64,000 nucleotides of DNA from an uncultured Pelagibacteraceae bacterium (GCA_902547535.1 CACCOB010000001.1:62001-126000), one strand, 5' to 3'. Numbered from the stretch's first letter, positions 8,608-17,021 are shown. The notes: generated by a model not told the origin, from the sequence alone. Numbers and translations: made by a program.

Positions 8608-9489
8608 ATGTTATCTAAAAATCAATTAGGCTTTTTGTACATGGTTCTATCAGTTTGTGCATTCTCAATGATGGATGTACTTGTAAAATGGTCTGAAAAT
8701 TACCCAGTTGGAGAAGTACTTTTTTTCAGAGGTTTTTGTGGTTTAATACCCATACTTTTTTTAATACCAAAAGAAAATTATAAAAATTTTTATAAAACAG
8801 ATCGACCTAAACTACATTTTGCAAGATGCATGGCTGGTTTAATGGCAATAGTGTCCATATTTATTGCTTTAAGAAACCTACCTTTAGCCACTGTAGTGAG
8901 TATTTCTTTTGCAGCACCAATATTTGCAACAATAATGTCGATATATTTTTTATCAGAAAAAATTGGTAAATATAGATGGTTGGCAGTATTTATTGGATTT
9001 ATAGGAGTAATAATTATTGCTCAACCTGGAATTTCATCTTTAAATTTTAATTATATTTATCCAATCATTTTTTGTTTAGGAATGTCTTATGTGGCTATTG
9101 CAATAAGACAGCTGTCTACTTCAGAACCTGTCTGGTTAATTTCATTTTACTTCTCGATTGCAATATCAATTTTAGGACTATTTACTGTTCCATTTGGTTG
9201 GGTTATGCCAACTTTTTTTGATTTTATATTATTGTGTATGATTGGTTTGCTTGGTGGTGTAGCAAATTTACTTTTAGGTCAATCATATAAACTTTCAGAA
9301 GTTTCTTTGGTCTCACCGTTAAAATACCTAAGTTTAGTTTTTGCCATTTTCTTTGGATATTTTGTTTGGAATGAAATACCATCATATAAGACCTTAATTG
9401 GTGCTGCATTAGTAATTTTATCTTCAATCATAATATTTAGAAGAGAAATATATTTAAAAAAACCAAACTTAATTTTTAAAAATGAGTAA
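8608..9489 (+). CDS. DMT-superfamily EamA transporter
   Basis: A 293-residue integral membrane protein with ten predicted TM helices in two EamA repeats (about residues 5-140 and 148-280). The first repeat begins FLYMVLSVCAFSMMDVLVKW; FFRGFCGLIPILFLIP and LPLATVVSISFAAPIF are typical of S-adenosylmethionine or small-metabolite DMT carriers. The substrate is not determinable. The stop overlaps the downstream glycosylase start by 8 nt, suggesting translational coupling. It diverges from msrA across a 34-bp spacer. Confidence 0.88.
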   Translation: MLSKNQLGFLYMVLSVCAFSMMDVLVKWSENYPVGEVLFFRGFCGLIPILFLIPKENYKNFYKTDRPKLHFARCMAGLMAIVSIFIALRNLPLATVVSISFAAPIFATIMSIYFLSEKIGKYRWLAVFIGFIGVIIIAQPGISSLNFNYIYPIIFCLGMSYVAIAIRQLSTSEPVWLISFYFSIAISILGLFTVPFGWVMPTFFDFILLCMIGLLGGVANLLLGQSYKLSEVSLVSPLKYLSLVFAIFFGYFVWNEIPSYKTLIGAALVILSSIIIFRREIYLKKPNLIFKNE

Positions 9490-10105
9490 ACAACCTAAAT
9501 ATTGGTCAAAAGCAATTAAGTATCTTTCAAAAGATAAAATTATGAGGAAACTTATATTAAAGTACAGGGATAAGACTTTAACTTCAAGGAGAGATATTTT
9601 TTTATCGTTGTGCAAAAGTATAATTGGTCAACAAATTAGTGTAGCTGCTGCTAACTCAGTTTTTTTAAAGTTTAAAACAGAGTGTAAAGGAAAGATAAAT
9701 CCAAAAGTAGTAAATAGTATTACTTCAAATAGATTAAAAAAATGTGGTTTAAGTAGACAAAAAGTAAGAGGTATAAAAGAGTTAGCAAAAAAATTTATTA
9801 ATAAAACTTTTAATCCAAGAGTTATTAAAACAATGAGTGATGAAGAAGCAATTCTTTATTTATCAGAATTAAGACAAATAGGTAGATGGTCCGCAGAGAT
9901 GATATTACTATTTACTTATAACAGGTCTAACATCTGGCCAGTTCAGGATATTGGCTTGCTTAGAGCAATTTCTAATAACTATAAAAAAAACTACTTACCA
10001 CCTATGAGTTATGTAAATCGTTTAAAAAAGAGATTTTCTCCTTATTGCTCAGTTGCCACTTGGTATTTATGGCGTTCTATTGATGATGAACCTGTACAAT
10101 ATTAA
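9482..10105 (+). CDS. DNA-3-methyladenine glycosylase II-like (AlkA/HhH-GPD)
   Basis: A 207-residue HhH-GPD base-excision glycosylase. The helix-hairpin-helix lies around LRQIGRWSAEM (130-140) and the catalytic aspartate is Asp156 in WPVQDIGLLRA. SLCKSIIGQQIS (residues 42-53) is the usual substrate-pocket helix. There is no FeS cluster Cys set, which separates it from endonuclease III and MutY. It removes alkylated purines from DNA, beginning base-excision repair. It overlaps the DMT transporter gene by 8 nt. It is shorter than E. coli AlkA because the N-terminal mixed domain is missing, as in many compact homologues. Confidence 0.87.
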   Translation: MSKQPKYWSKAIKYLSKDKIMRKLILKYRDKTLTSRRDIFLSLCKSIIGQQISVAAANSVFLKFKTECKGKINPKVVNSITSNRLKKCGLSRQKVRGIKELAKKFINKTFNPRVIKTMSDEEAILYLSELRQIGRWSAEMILLFTYNRSNIWPVQDIGLLRAISNNYKKNYLPPMSYVNRLKKRFSPYCSVATWYLWRSIDDEPVQY

Positions 10106-10389
10106 CTACCTTCAACTATCTGATGATGTCTTACAGCATGGCCCCTAATAACGTCGAGCGCTTCTTGATATTCGGGGGAATCGTAAAATTCTATCGCTGT
10201 ATGATAATTTGGAAACTCAAGAACGGTTGTTCTGGGAGAGTCTATTCCTTCATTTGTTCTATTTCTTCCACCTCTAATTAAAAATTTGCCTGAGTATTTT
10301 TCCGCAGCATATGTAGCTTTTAGCGCATACTCCTTTAGTTTCTCCTCACTATTGATTTTTTCCCACATGCATACAACGTAACCTTTCAT
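10102..10389 (-). CDS. DUF1330 family protein (copy 1)
   Basis: A 95-residue small alpha/beta protein of the dimeric ferredoxin-like DUF1330 family. Typical features are the KYSGKFLIRGG strand-turn, TTVLEFPNYHTAIEFYDSPEYQEA and a C-terminal RHHQIVEG. The function is unknown. It lies 41 nt downstream of a second DUF1330 gene on the same strand, and the two share the same block order (RGG, EFP, YDSPEY/HESTDY), so they are tandem paralogues. Confidence 0.85.
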   Translation of the reverse strand: MKGYVVCMWEKINSEEKLKEYALKATYAAEKYSGKFLIRGGRNRTNEGIDSPRTTVLEFPNYHTAIEFYDSPEYQEALDVIRGHAVRHHQIVEGS

Positions 10390-10430
10390 AATTTTCCTTT
10401 TATATAATTATATCTTCAAAATTTACTTTA

Positions 10431-10733
10431 TCAAATCTGTTCTTGATCTACTCCTTCAACAATAAACATAATTCTTTTGGTAGTGCCTTCAGCATAAGAC
10501 CAGGCAGATTTATAATCAGTTGATTCATGGCAGGAGATTGCATCATCATAACTTGGAAACTCCCAAATAACAGTTCGGACGATGTTTGTATCACTAAATG
10601 ATTTTAATCTACCACCTCTTACAACTGGTTTTCCCCCGTAACTTTTTATTACAGGAATAGCTTTTTCTCCATATTTTTTAAGATTATCCTTGTTTGAGAT
10701 ATCTAAGTATAGACTTATCCAATAAGTTTTCAT
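10431..10733 (-). CDS. DUF1330 family protein (copy 2)
   Basis: A 100-residue DUF1330 protein, tandem paralogue of the following gene. It has the shared GGKPVVRGGRLK turn and VIWEFPSYDDAISCHESTDYKSAW core, ending in RIMFIVEGV. Members fold as ferredoxin-like dimers; no reaction is established. It begins 43 nt from the divergent phosphoribosyltransferase start, so the two share a promoter region. The two copies have diverged strongly outside the core, suggesting different ligands or an old duplication. Confidence 0.83.
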   Translation of the reverse strand: MKTYWISLYLDISNKDNLKKYGEKAIPVIKSYGGKPVVRGGRLKSFSDTNIVRTVIWEFPSYDDAISCHESTDYKSAWSYAEGTTKRIMFIVEGVDQEQI

Positions 10734-10776
10734 ATTTATCCTTTTTTAATTTTTTTATTTATGATACCAAATTTCA

Positions 10777-11301
10777 ATGGCTGATAAATTAATTATTACT
10801 TATGAAGAATACAAAACTGCTGTTGAAAAACTTGCTCTAGAAATAGAAAAAAATTATAAGCCAACAGTTCTAGTTGGAATAATGAGAGGTGCGGCGCCAA
10901 TCATTGATATTTTGTCTAGAATTTTTAAATTACCAACAGCTTATGTTGTTATCCAAAGTTACTCTGGTGATACTGTTCAAAATAAACAAGGAGAACTTAT
11001 CTTCGCCAGAGATATTAGCGCAATTGCAACTAATGAAAACTTTAAAAAAGTTTTGTTGGTAGACGATTTGTCTGATACAGGGTTAACATTGAATAAAAGT
11101 ATTGATTGGTTGAAAGAATACGATCCAATTAAAAATCATATTAAAGAGATAAAGACGGCCTGTCTATGGAAAAAAAAATCATCTTCTTTTACCCCTGACT
11201 TTTGTCCAATTTTATTAAAAAATGATCCTTGGATAGTTCAACCATCAGAGTATTATGATGAAGTGGATATTGAAGCTTTAAAAAAAAAGTATTCTGAGTA
11301 A
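10777..11301 (+). CDS. Purine phosphoribosyltransferase (hypoxanthine/xanthine-guanine type)
   Basis: A 174-residue type I phosphoribosyltransferase. The PRPP-binding loop KVLLVDDLSDTGLT is at about residues 91-104, and the pyrophosphate-loop region is VLVGIMRGAAPI (31-42). The C-terminal hood segment NDPWIVQPSEYYDE contains the Trp-Ile/Val pair seen in Gpt-like enzymes, which stack on purine. It would convert a free purine base and PRPP to the nucleotide. The gene converges with a four-gene BMP-type nucleoside importer and shares its terminator, supporting a joint role in purine salvage. The exact base is unresolved. Confidence 0.82.
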   Translation: MADKLIITYEEYKTAVEKLALEIEKNYKPTVLVGIMRGAAPIIDILSRIFKLPTAYVVIQSYSGDTVQNKQGELIFARDISAIATNENFKKVLLVDDLSDTGLTLNKSIDWLKEYDPIKNHIKEIKTACLWKKKSSSFTPDFCPILLKNDPWIVQPSEYYDEVDIEALKKKYSE

Positions 11302-11305
11302 AAAA

Positions 11306-11327
11306 AAGGCCAGACTAAGCTGGCCTT
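11306..11327. terminator. Bidirectional rho-independent terminator
   Basis: A perfect 8-bp stem AAGGCCAG / CTGGCCTT with loop ACTAAG. It lies 5 nt after the phosphoribosyltransferase stop and 24 nt after the stop of the minus-strand binding-protein gene. Read on the minus strand it is followed by a run of seven or more T, making it strongest for the ABC importer operon; on the plus strand it is followed by TTAATTTT. Confidence 0.88.
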
Positions 11328-11351
11328 AATTTTAAATTTTAAAAAAAGAAA

Positions 11352-12416
11352 TTACTGCGGAATATCTCCTTCTACTCCTTTAACATAAACATTCATACCA
11401 GCTAACATTCCGTCATCTGCTACTGAACCTTCGGCTACAAGAATATTTCCTTTTTGATCATAAATTGGACCAGTAAATGAATGGGTTTTTCCAGATGCTA
11501 AGTCTTTTTGAAGTTGTTCTACCTCTTTAACTAAATCACTTCCCATTGCTGAATTATATGGAGCCATAGCAACCATTCCCTCTTTTAATCCATGCCAAGT
11601 ATCCTGTTGTTTCCATGTGCCATCTCTTGCAGCTATAGATCTTTCTACATAGTAAGGCGCCCAATCATCAATAATAGACGTTAGAATTGATTTTGGCGCA
11701 AATCTTTGCATATCACTAGCTTGACCAAATGACCAAACTCCAGCCTTTTCTGCTACTTGAACAGGTGCAGTACTGTCTGTGTGTTGCATTATAACATCTG
11801 CTCCTTGATCAATTAAAGCCTGAGCAGCTTCTGACTCTTTACCTGGATCATACCAAGTAAATACCCAAACTATTTTTGTTTTAATATCAGGATTTACTTT
11901 TTGGGCAGCCAGTGTCATAGCATTAATTCCTCTTATAACTTCAGGAATTGGGAATGAGGCAATATATCCAATAACATTTGTTTTTGTCATCTTTCCTGCC
12001 ATATGGCCTAACAAAGTTCTACCTTCATAAAATCTTGCAGAATACGTGGATACATTTGAGTGTTCTCTTTTGTATCCAGTTGCATGCTCAAACTTTACGT
12101 TTGGAAAATCTTTAGCAACTTTGTTTGTAGGATCCATATACCCAAAGCTTGTAGTAAAAATTAGATCATGTCCAGATTGTGCTAACTGTCTTATCACTCT
12201 TTCTGCGTCAGCACCCTCTGGTACACTTTCCACATAAGTAGTTTTTATTCCAGCTGCCTCTACTGCTTTTCTTCCCTCATCATGTTGGTATGTCCATCCA
12301 TGATCCCCAGTTGGTCCAACATAAACAAAACCAACTTTAAAATCTGCATTAGCTTGTCCGCTTACGCCAAGAAAAAATAATACAGAAATTATATATCTTA
12401 AAAAGTTTTTATACAT
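11352..12416 (-). CDS. BMP family ABC transporter substrate-binding protein (nucleoside/purine type)
   Basis: A 354-residue periplasmic binding protein. A Sec signal peptide covers about residues 1-24 (cleaved after SGQANA). The mature protein starts FKVGFVYVGPTGDHGWTYQHDEGRKA, the Bmp/PnrA/Med family opening in which the GDHGW region contacts ligand. Related proteins bind purine nucleosides or bases. It is the last gene of the importer operon but has its own 87-nt leader with an AAAGGGG ribosome site, consistent with extra expression of the soluble component. There is no lipobox Cys, so it is free in the periplasm. The exact ligand is inferred. Confidence 0.9.
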   Translation of the reverse strand: MYKNFLRYIISVLFFLGVSGQANADFKVGFVYVGPTGDHGWTYQHDEGRKAVEAAGIKTTYVESVPEGADAERVIRQLAQSGHDLIFTTSFGYMDPTNKVAKDFPNVKFEHATGYKREHSNVSTYSARFYEGRTLLGHMAGKMTKTNVIGYIASFPIPEVIRGINAMTLAAQKVNPDIKTKIVWVFTWYDPGKESEAAQALIDQGADVIMQHTDSTAPVQVAEKAGVWSFGQASDMQRFAPKSILTSIIDDWAPYYVERSIAARDGTWKQQDTWHGLKEGMVAMAPYNSAMGSDLVKEVEQLQKDLASGKTHSFTGPIYDQKGNILVAEGSVADDGMLAGMNVYVKGVEGDIPQ

Positions 12417-12503
12417 TTGATTCCCCTTTAAATTTTATTTTGTGATACTACAAACTAAGCAAGATTCTAATAAAAAAAAATATTTATTTTGGAATAGCTA
12501 ACA

Positions 12504-13436
12504 TCACTTTTCCTTATAGAATATTTGTCCCAAGGATGTTGGTGTGTTTAGTTTTATTTTTCTACTGTCACGAGAAATTACAACTAAAACTATTATTGTC
12601 ATGATGTATGGTAATGCACTTAATAATTGAACTGGAATTCTTAAACCTACGGCTTGCATATGTAATTGCAAAATTGTTATTCCACCAAATATTAATGCTC
12701 CTATTAAAACTTTTATCGGGCTCCATGTTGCAAACACTACTAATGCGAGTGCAATCCAACCTCTTCCTCCAGTCATATTCTCTATCCATTGAGGGGTGTA
12801 AATTAATGAAAGATAAGCACCTGCTAATCCACACATAGCTCCACCATAAAGAATACAACTATATCTTACTAAAGTTACATTAATTCCCTGATTAGATGCT
12901 GATGTCGGTGAGTCTCCTACAGCTCTGATTATTAACCCAATTTTTGTTTTTCTTAAAAAATAATTTGTCAAAAAGGGTAATAAAAATGCAAAATATAATA
13001 TTACTGAATGTCCAAATAAAATCGGTCCTAAAAAAGGAATATTTTCCTTAAGATTAACAAATAACAATGGAAATTCTTTGCCCGGTATTCCAACAAAATT
13101 TTTTCCTATCATTGCTGACATCCCGATGCCAAAAATTGTTAACGCAAGTCCGGTAGCAACGTGGTTTGTGAGAAGCGATTGTGTAAGCACACCAAAAATA
13201 ATTGAGATAATTAGACCAGAAATCATTGAGCCAATCACAGCTAAAAATAAGTTGTCTGTTATAACCATTAATGCAAATCCTGAAATCGCCCCAATGATCA
13301 TCATTCCTTCCACTCCAAGATTTAAAACACCAGATCGTTCAGTTATTAATTCTCCTGACGCAGCAAGTATCAATGGGACTGATGATGCCATAATTGCACC
13401 TATCAATATACCGATAAAATTTAAATCAAAGCTCAT
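12504..13436 (-). CDS. ABC transporter permease, BMP/nucleoside importer (second permease)
   Basis: A 310-residue multi-span permease of the BPD_transp_2 family (RbsC/NupP/NupQ type), with about eight to nine TM helices. It starts MSFDLNFIGILIGAIMASSVPLIL and contains RSGVLNLGVEGMMIIGAI and SPTSASNQGINV, the conserved EAA-like loop region for this family. It overlaps the upstream permease gene by 11 nt, so the two subunits are translationally coupled and presumably form the heterodimeric channel. Confidence 0.92.
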   Translation of the reverse strand: MSFDLNFIGILIGAIMASSVPLILAASGELITERSGVLNLGVEGMMIIGAISGFALMVITDNLFLAVIGSMISGLIISIIFGVLTQSLLTNHVATGLALTIFGIGMSAMIGKNFVGIPGKEFPLLFVNLKENIPFLGPILFGHSVILYFAFLLPFLTNYFLRKTKIGLIIRAVGDSPTSASNQGINVTLVRYSCILYGGAMCGLAGAYLSLIYTPQWIENMTGGRGWIALALVVFATWSPIKVLIGALIFGGITILQLHMQAVGLRIPVQLLSALPYIMTIIVLVVISRDSRKIKLNTPTSLGQIFYKEK

Positions 13437-14499
13437 TTTTTTTTAAACCTAAAAATTTTATTTTAAAAAATAGCAAGTAATCAGATCCAAGAAGAAAGAA
13501 TAAAATCATCCCTTGAAAAACTTGACCTGTATATTTGGGCACTTGTAAAAAAATCTGTGCTGTTTCTGCACCTAAATAAGTTAGAGCAACAATTAATGAA
13601 GCAAATATAATTCCAACTGGATTTAACCTTCCTAAGAAAGCAACAATTATTGCTGTGAAACCATAGTCTGGTGAAATATTTCTATGTAACTGACCTATGG
13701 GTCCAGTTATTTCCCCAACTCCTGCAAGACCCGCACATGCTCCACTGATCATAAAAACTATAATGATCATAGTCTTTCCTTTGTAGCCTGCATACTTTGC
13801 AGTCTTTAAACTTAAACCTGAAACTTTTATCTGAAATCCTAAATATGTTTTGTATAAAATCAGCCAGCTTAAGAATACAGTTATTAAAGTGATAAAAATT
13901 CCTGCATGAATTCTTAAACCATCAAATAAAGTAGGCATCCTAGCAGACTCACTAAATTGTCTGGTCTCAGGAAAGTTAAAACCCTCAGGATTACTCCATG
14001 GACCAACCACTAAGTAATCCAATAACAGTTTAGCTACATAAACTAGCATTAAGCTGACTAAAATTTCATTTGTATTAAAATAAGTTTTTAAAACTGCAGG
14101 GATCATTGCAAATATCATTCCTCCAATTGCGCCAGCTAAAATAATTATTGGCAAAACATAAAAACCATCATGGCCATAAAATAATAAAGCAACACCACCA
14201 CCTACAATTCCCCCAAAAATGAGTTGTCCTTCCGCACCAATGTTCCAGTTATTACTTTTAAAACAAAAAGATAAACCAATTGCTATTAAGCAAAGTGGTG
14301 TTGCTTTTACCAAAAGCTCGCTAAATCCGTATAAGTCAGAAATAGGTGTTATAAAAAAAAATTTTAAAGCTTCTAAAGGATTGAAACCCAACACGTAAAA
14401 AATAATCCCCCCACCAAATAAAGTAAGAAAAATTGCTAAAATTGGAGTTAAAAAGTAAATTGAGGGTGAAACATCATTACGTTTTTCAATTTTAATCAA
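13426..14499 (-). CDS. ABC transporter permease, BMP/nucleoside importer (first permease)
   Basis: A 357-residue inner-membrane permease of the BPD_transp_2 family. Family blocks include NIGAEGQLIFGGIVGGG and VSGLSLKTAKYAGYKG. About eight TM helices are evident, the first at about residues 14-34. It starts 8 nt inside the ATPase gene and ends 11 nt inside the next permease. In related systems the two non-identical permeases pair with one double-domain ATPase and a Bmp binding protein, exactly the set found here. Confidence 0.92.
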   Translation of the reverse strand: MIKIEKRNDVSPSIYFLTPILAIFLTLFGGGIIFYVLGFNPLEALKFFFITPISDLYGFSELLVKATPLCLIAIGLSFCFKSNNWNIGAEGQLIFGGIVGGGVALLFYGHDGFYVLPIIILAGAIGGMIFAMIPAVLKTYFNTNEILVSLMLVYVAKLLLDYLVVGPWSNPEGFNFPETRQFSESARMPTLFDGLRIHAGIFITLITVFLSWLILYKTYLGFQIKVSGLSLKTAKYAGYKGKTMIIIVFMISGACAGLAGVGEITGPIGQLHRNISPDYGFTAIIVAFLGRLNPVGIIFASLIVALTYLGAETAQIFLQVPKYTGQVFQGMILFFLLGSDYLLFFKIKFLGLKKNEL

Positions 14500-15991
14500 T
14501 TGAACCTCCTCCCATTAAAATTCCTAATTTTTCTGGAGTAACCTCATTCACATCCATGATTTTGGATAGTTTACCTTTGTAAATTACGCATATCCTATCG
14601 CTTAATTTTAGAAGTTCGTCGTTATCTGTAGAAATTAATATAGAAGATTTACCCTGTTCATTTATATTTATAAGAGTTTCATGAATATAATTGATAGCAC
14701 CGACGTCAAGCCCCCAAGTTGGATTGAAGCAAACTAGGAGTTCTGGAGAAGTAATCAATTCTCTTCCAATAATTAATTTTTGAAGATTTCCTCCAGATAA
14801 AAATTGACTTTTCATTTCAACATTATCAGTATTTACTGAAAAATTAGAGAGTATTTTCTTTGAGTGTTCTTTTATTTTTTTTTCGTTTACCAATCCTTTT
14901 TCAAAAAAGTTTGAAGACTTAAAATTATTTAATGCAACATTTTCGTAAATCTTTAATTCTGGAACAGCGGCTTGGGAAATTCGATCTTCAGGTGAAAAAG
15001 CCATAAGGTATTCTCTTCTTTCCCTTGGATTGAGCTTACTAATTTCTTTGTCTCTAAATTTTATAGAGGTATATTCAGTAATTATTTCTCCACTTAAAAT
15101 TTGAAACAATTCACTTTGCCCATTTCCTGAAATCCCTGCTATCCCTAAACATTCTCCTTTTTTTAATGAAAAATTTAAATTAATTAAGTTTGTTTCGTAA
15201 GGGTCGTCACTTCTAAAATTTAAGTTTGAGATTTTTAAAATTTCTTCACTATATTTGAAATTATTAATTTTTTTTTTAATCGTACTTAAATTTTCTCCGA
15301 CCATCTTATTAGCCAAAGTTTCAATTTTTTCTTCTTTTGTTTCACTTACAGAGACCACTTTACCTTTTCTCATAACCGCCACTTCATCACAAAGTGAAAG
15401 TACTTCTTTTAATTTATGAGTAATGTAAATTATTAATATACCTTCATCTGAAAACTGTTTTAATGAAACAAATAGATCTTCTGTTTCTTGTTCAGTTAAA
15501 ACTGACGTAGGTTCGTCCATTATCAATACTTTAGGATTTCTGATTAAACATCTAATAATTTCAACTTTTTGTTTTTGACCAGCTGATAAATTTAAAACAG
15601 GGATATCTAAATCAATTTTAAAATTATATTTTTTTAAGATATTATTAACTGATAGTCTTAATTCCTCATTTTTTTTATCGCTATCTATACTTAAGTTTTC
15701 AAAGACAGATAAAGTTTCAAATAAATTGAAATGTTGGAATACCATTCCGATATTATTCTTTTTAGCATCTAGCGGAGAGTTCAGTTTAATACTCTTATCA
15801 TTTAAAAAAACTTCACCTTTATCAGGTCTTACGACTCCAGATAAAATTTTAACTAGAGTTGACTTACCCGCACCATTTTCTCCTAATAAGGCATATATTT
15901 TTCCACTTCCAAACTCCAATGAAATTTCATCGTTGGCAACACAGCCTGGATATATTTTTGATATTTCTGATACTCTAAGTTTTGTGTTCAT
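14492..15991 (-). CDS. ABC transporter ATP-binding protein, double-domain (sugar/nucleoside CUT2 type)
   Basis: A 499-residue protein with two fused nucleotide-binding domains. Domain 1 has Walker A GENGAGKST (38-46), signature LSAGQKQKVEIIR and Walker B VLIMDEPTS. Domain 2 has the degenerate Walker A GISGNGQSEL, where Lys is replaced, and signature LSGGNLQKLIIGREL. This asymmetry is normal for the RbsA/NupO family, in which only one site hydrolyses ATP. It is the first gene of the importer operon, followed by two permeases and the binding protein. Confidence 0.93.
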   Translation of the reverse strand: MNTKLRVSEISKIYPGCVANDEISLEFGSGKIYALLGENGAGKSTLVKILSGVVRPDKGEVFLNDKSIKLNSPLDAKKNNIGMVFQHFNLFETLSVFENLSIDSDKKNEELRLSVNNILKKYNFKIDLDIPVLNLSAGQKQKVEIIRCLIRNPKVLIMDEPTSVLTEQETEDLFVSLKQFSDEGILIIYITHKLKEVLSLCDEVAVMRKGKVVSVSETKEEKIETLANKMVGENLSTIKKKINNFKYSEEILKISNLNFRSDDPYETNLINLNFSLKKGECLGIAGISGNGQSELFQILSGEIITEYTSIKFRDKEISKLNPRERREYLMAFSPEDRISQAAVPELKIYENVALNNFKSSNFFEKGLVNEKKIKEHSKKILSNFSVNTDNVEMKSQFLSGGNLQKLIIGRELITSPELLVCFNPTWGLDVGAINYIHETLININEQGKSSILISTDNDELLKLSDRICVIYKGKLSKIMDVNEVTPEKLGILMGGGSID

Positions 15992-16130
15992 AAGAATCTT
16001 GTTGTTAATTATAAAAATAATGAATTAAGCCAAATAAATACAATAAATAAATCGATTTTTGATAGAAAACTTATAATTTATTCAACTTTTAAGTTAATCT
16101 TTCGACACATTTAAGTAATATATATAAATA

Positions 16131-16433
16131 ATGAAATTTAGATTCTTTGTTACATTAATATCAATCCTTTTTTTAACAACTGCATGCCAAACGATTAAAA
16201 ACAAAACAGATGAAGTAGCTGAAAAAGAAAATAAAAAATATGGATTATTTGTTGGTGAAGATGTTAATAAAATGAAATTAGAATTAGGAGCTCCTACTGA
16301 AGATATTATCAACAGTACAGGTAATGAAGTTTTAATTTATAAAACTAAAAAGTACGGTATGCCTTGCGAGAGAAGATTTGAGGTAAATGCTAGTGGGACT
16401 ATTATAGCTTTTAGTTCTAGTGGTTGCTTTTAA
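16131..16433 (+). CDS. Small putative lipoprotein of unknown function
   Basis: A 100-residue protein with a signal sequence of about 19 residues ending in the lipobox LTTAC (Cys19). The mature part has a short charged helix and a compact segment, GLFVGEDVNKMKLELGAPTED followed by VLIYKTKKYGMPCERRFEV, reminiscent of the SmpA/OmlA (BamE-like) fold, in which a GxP motif follows a helix. That resemblance is my reading and weak. Two C-terminal cysteines (CERRF and the terminal SGCF) could form a disulfide. It stands alone and ends against a shared hairpin with hsp20. Confidence 0.7.
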   Translation: MKFRFFVTLISILFLTTACQTIKNKTDEVAEKENKKYGLFVGEDVNKMKLELGAPTEDIINSTGNEVLIYKTKKYGMPCERRFEVNASGTIIAFSSSGCF

Positions 16434-16434
16434 A

Positions 16435-16456
16435 CTTGTGGGGCGAACCCCACAAG
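16435..16456. terminator. Hairpin between the lipoprotein gene and hsp20, probable terminator
   Basis: A perfect 9-bp stem CTTGTGGGG / CCCCACAAG with a 4-nt loop. On the minus strand the loop reads TTCG, a very stable tetraloop, and the stem is followed by TTTAAAA, so it is most convincing as the hsp20 terminator. It begins 1 nt after the plus-strand lipoprotein stop; on that strand no T-run follows. Confidence 0.75.
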
Positions 16457-16471
16457 CAAGGTTCAAATTAT

Positions 16472-16918
16472 TTACTTAATATCAATAAGTCTTTTTTTCT
16501 TATGATCCGGTAAAATTCTTTCACAAGCAATTGTCAAAAGACCATCCTTAAGTTCAGCACCATTTACTTTAACATCATCTGCAATAGTAAATGATCTCGC
16601 GAATTGTCTTTGTGAAATTCCTTTATGAATTATTTCACCGTCTTCATTTTTATCTTCTGACTTATTAAACTGTTTTGTTCTTACAGTTAATAAATTATCC
16701 TCAAACTCCACTTCAACATCATTTTTGTTAAAACCAGCCAATGCAACTTCAATAGAGTAGTTGTCTTTTCCAGTCTTTCTAATGTTATATGGTGGATAAT
16801 TTGATTGCATCGTTATCCCACCGTTACCAAGCATATTTTCAAATTGGTCAAACATGTCGTCAAAACCAATAGAAAACGGTCTTAGTGAGTTAAAGATTGA
16901 TAGGTCCTTACTTGTCAT
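16472..16918 (-). CDS. Hsp20/IbpA-type small heat shock protein
   Basis: A 148-residue alpha-crystallin-domain chaperone. The N-terminal part (residues 1-35) is the flexible region with a SLRPFSIGFDDMFDQFENML segment typical of the IbpA class. The crystallin domain runs from about 40 to 130, with YSIEVALAGFNKNDVEVEFEDNLL and RSFTIADDVKVNGAELKDGLLTI; the C-terminal tail carries KKRLIDIK. It holds unfolding proteins until Hsp70 or ClpB can refold them. The start is set by AAGGAGT 7 nt upstream. The leader has a sigma-32-like promoter and a ROSE-type hairpin, so expression is probably controlled by heat at both transcription and translation. Confidence 0.95.
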   Translation of the reverse strand: MTSKDLSIFNSLRPFSIGFDDMFDQFENMLGNGGITMQSNYPPYNIRKTGKDNYSIEVALAGFNKNDVEVEFEDNLLTVRTKQFNKSEDKNEDGEIIHKGISQRQFARSFTIADDVKVNGAELKDGLLTIACERILPDHKKKRLIDIK

Positions 16919-16925
16919 AATATTT

Positions 16926-16976
16926 ACTCCTTTTGTTAAGCAAGTTAATTTATGTAAGCCCCATTAGGCGACTTAC
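16926..16976 (-). promoter_or_regulatory. Candidate ROSE-type RNA thermometer in the hsp20 leader
   Basis: Two hairpins in the minus-strand leader. The proximal one (16926-16945) pairs ACUUGCUU with the Shine-Dalgarno AAGGAGU: seven pairs, one U-G wobble and a single bulged G opposite the ribosome site, loop AACAA. This is the defining layout of ROSE elements (a U(U/C)GCU strand with a bulged G). The distal hairpin (16954-16976) has stem GUAAGUC / GGCUUAC with one bulge and inner CC/GG pairs. The ATG is 7 nt beyond the masked site. I folded it by hand; no energy was computed. Confidence 0.65.
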
Positions 16977-16981
16977 AAACT

Positions 16982-17010
16982 ATATGTGGTAATAAATCTT
17001 AAAAATTCAA
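16982..17010 (-). promoter_or_regulatory. Sigma-32-like promoter of hsp20
   Basis: On the minus strand, TTGAAT and CCACATAT are separated by 15 nt, close to the heat-shock consensus CTTGAAA / CCCCATnT. A start of transcription about 6-7 nt downstream (near 16975) would begin right at the distal leader hairpin and give a leader of about 57 nt containing the whole thermometer. The fit is partial. Confidence 0.45.
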
Positions 17011-17021
17011 TGGGTAATCTA

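Noticed and set aside
15992..16130. Possible purine riboswitch upstream of the ABC importer operon
   Set aside because: The 139-bp spacer is AT-rich with no three-way junction or conserved purine-aptamer core on either strand.
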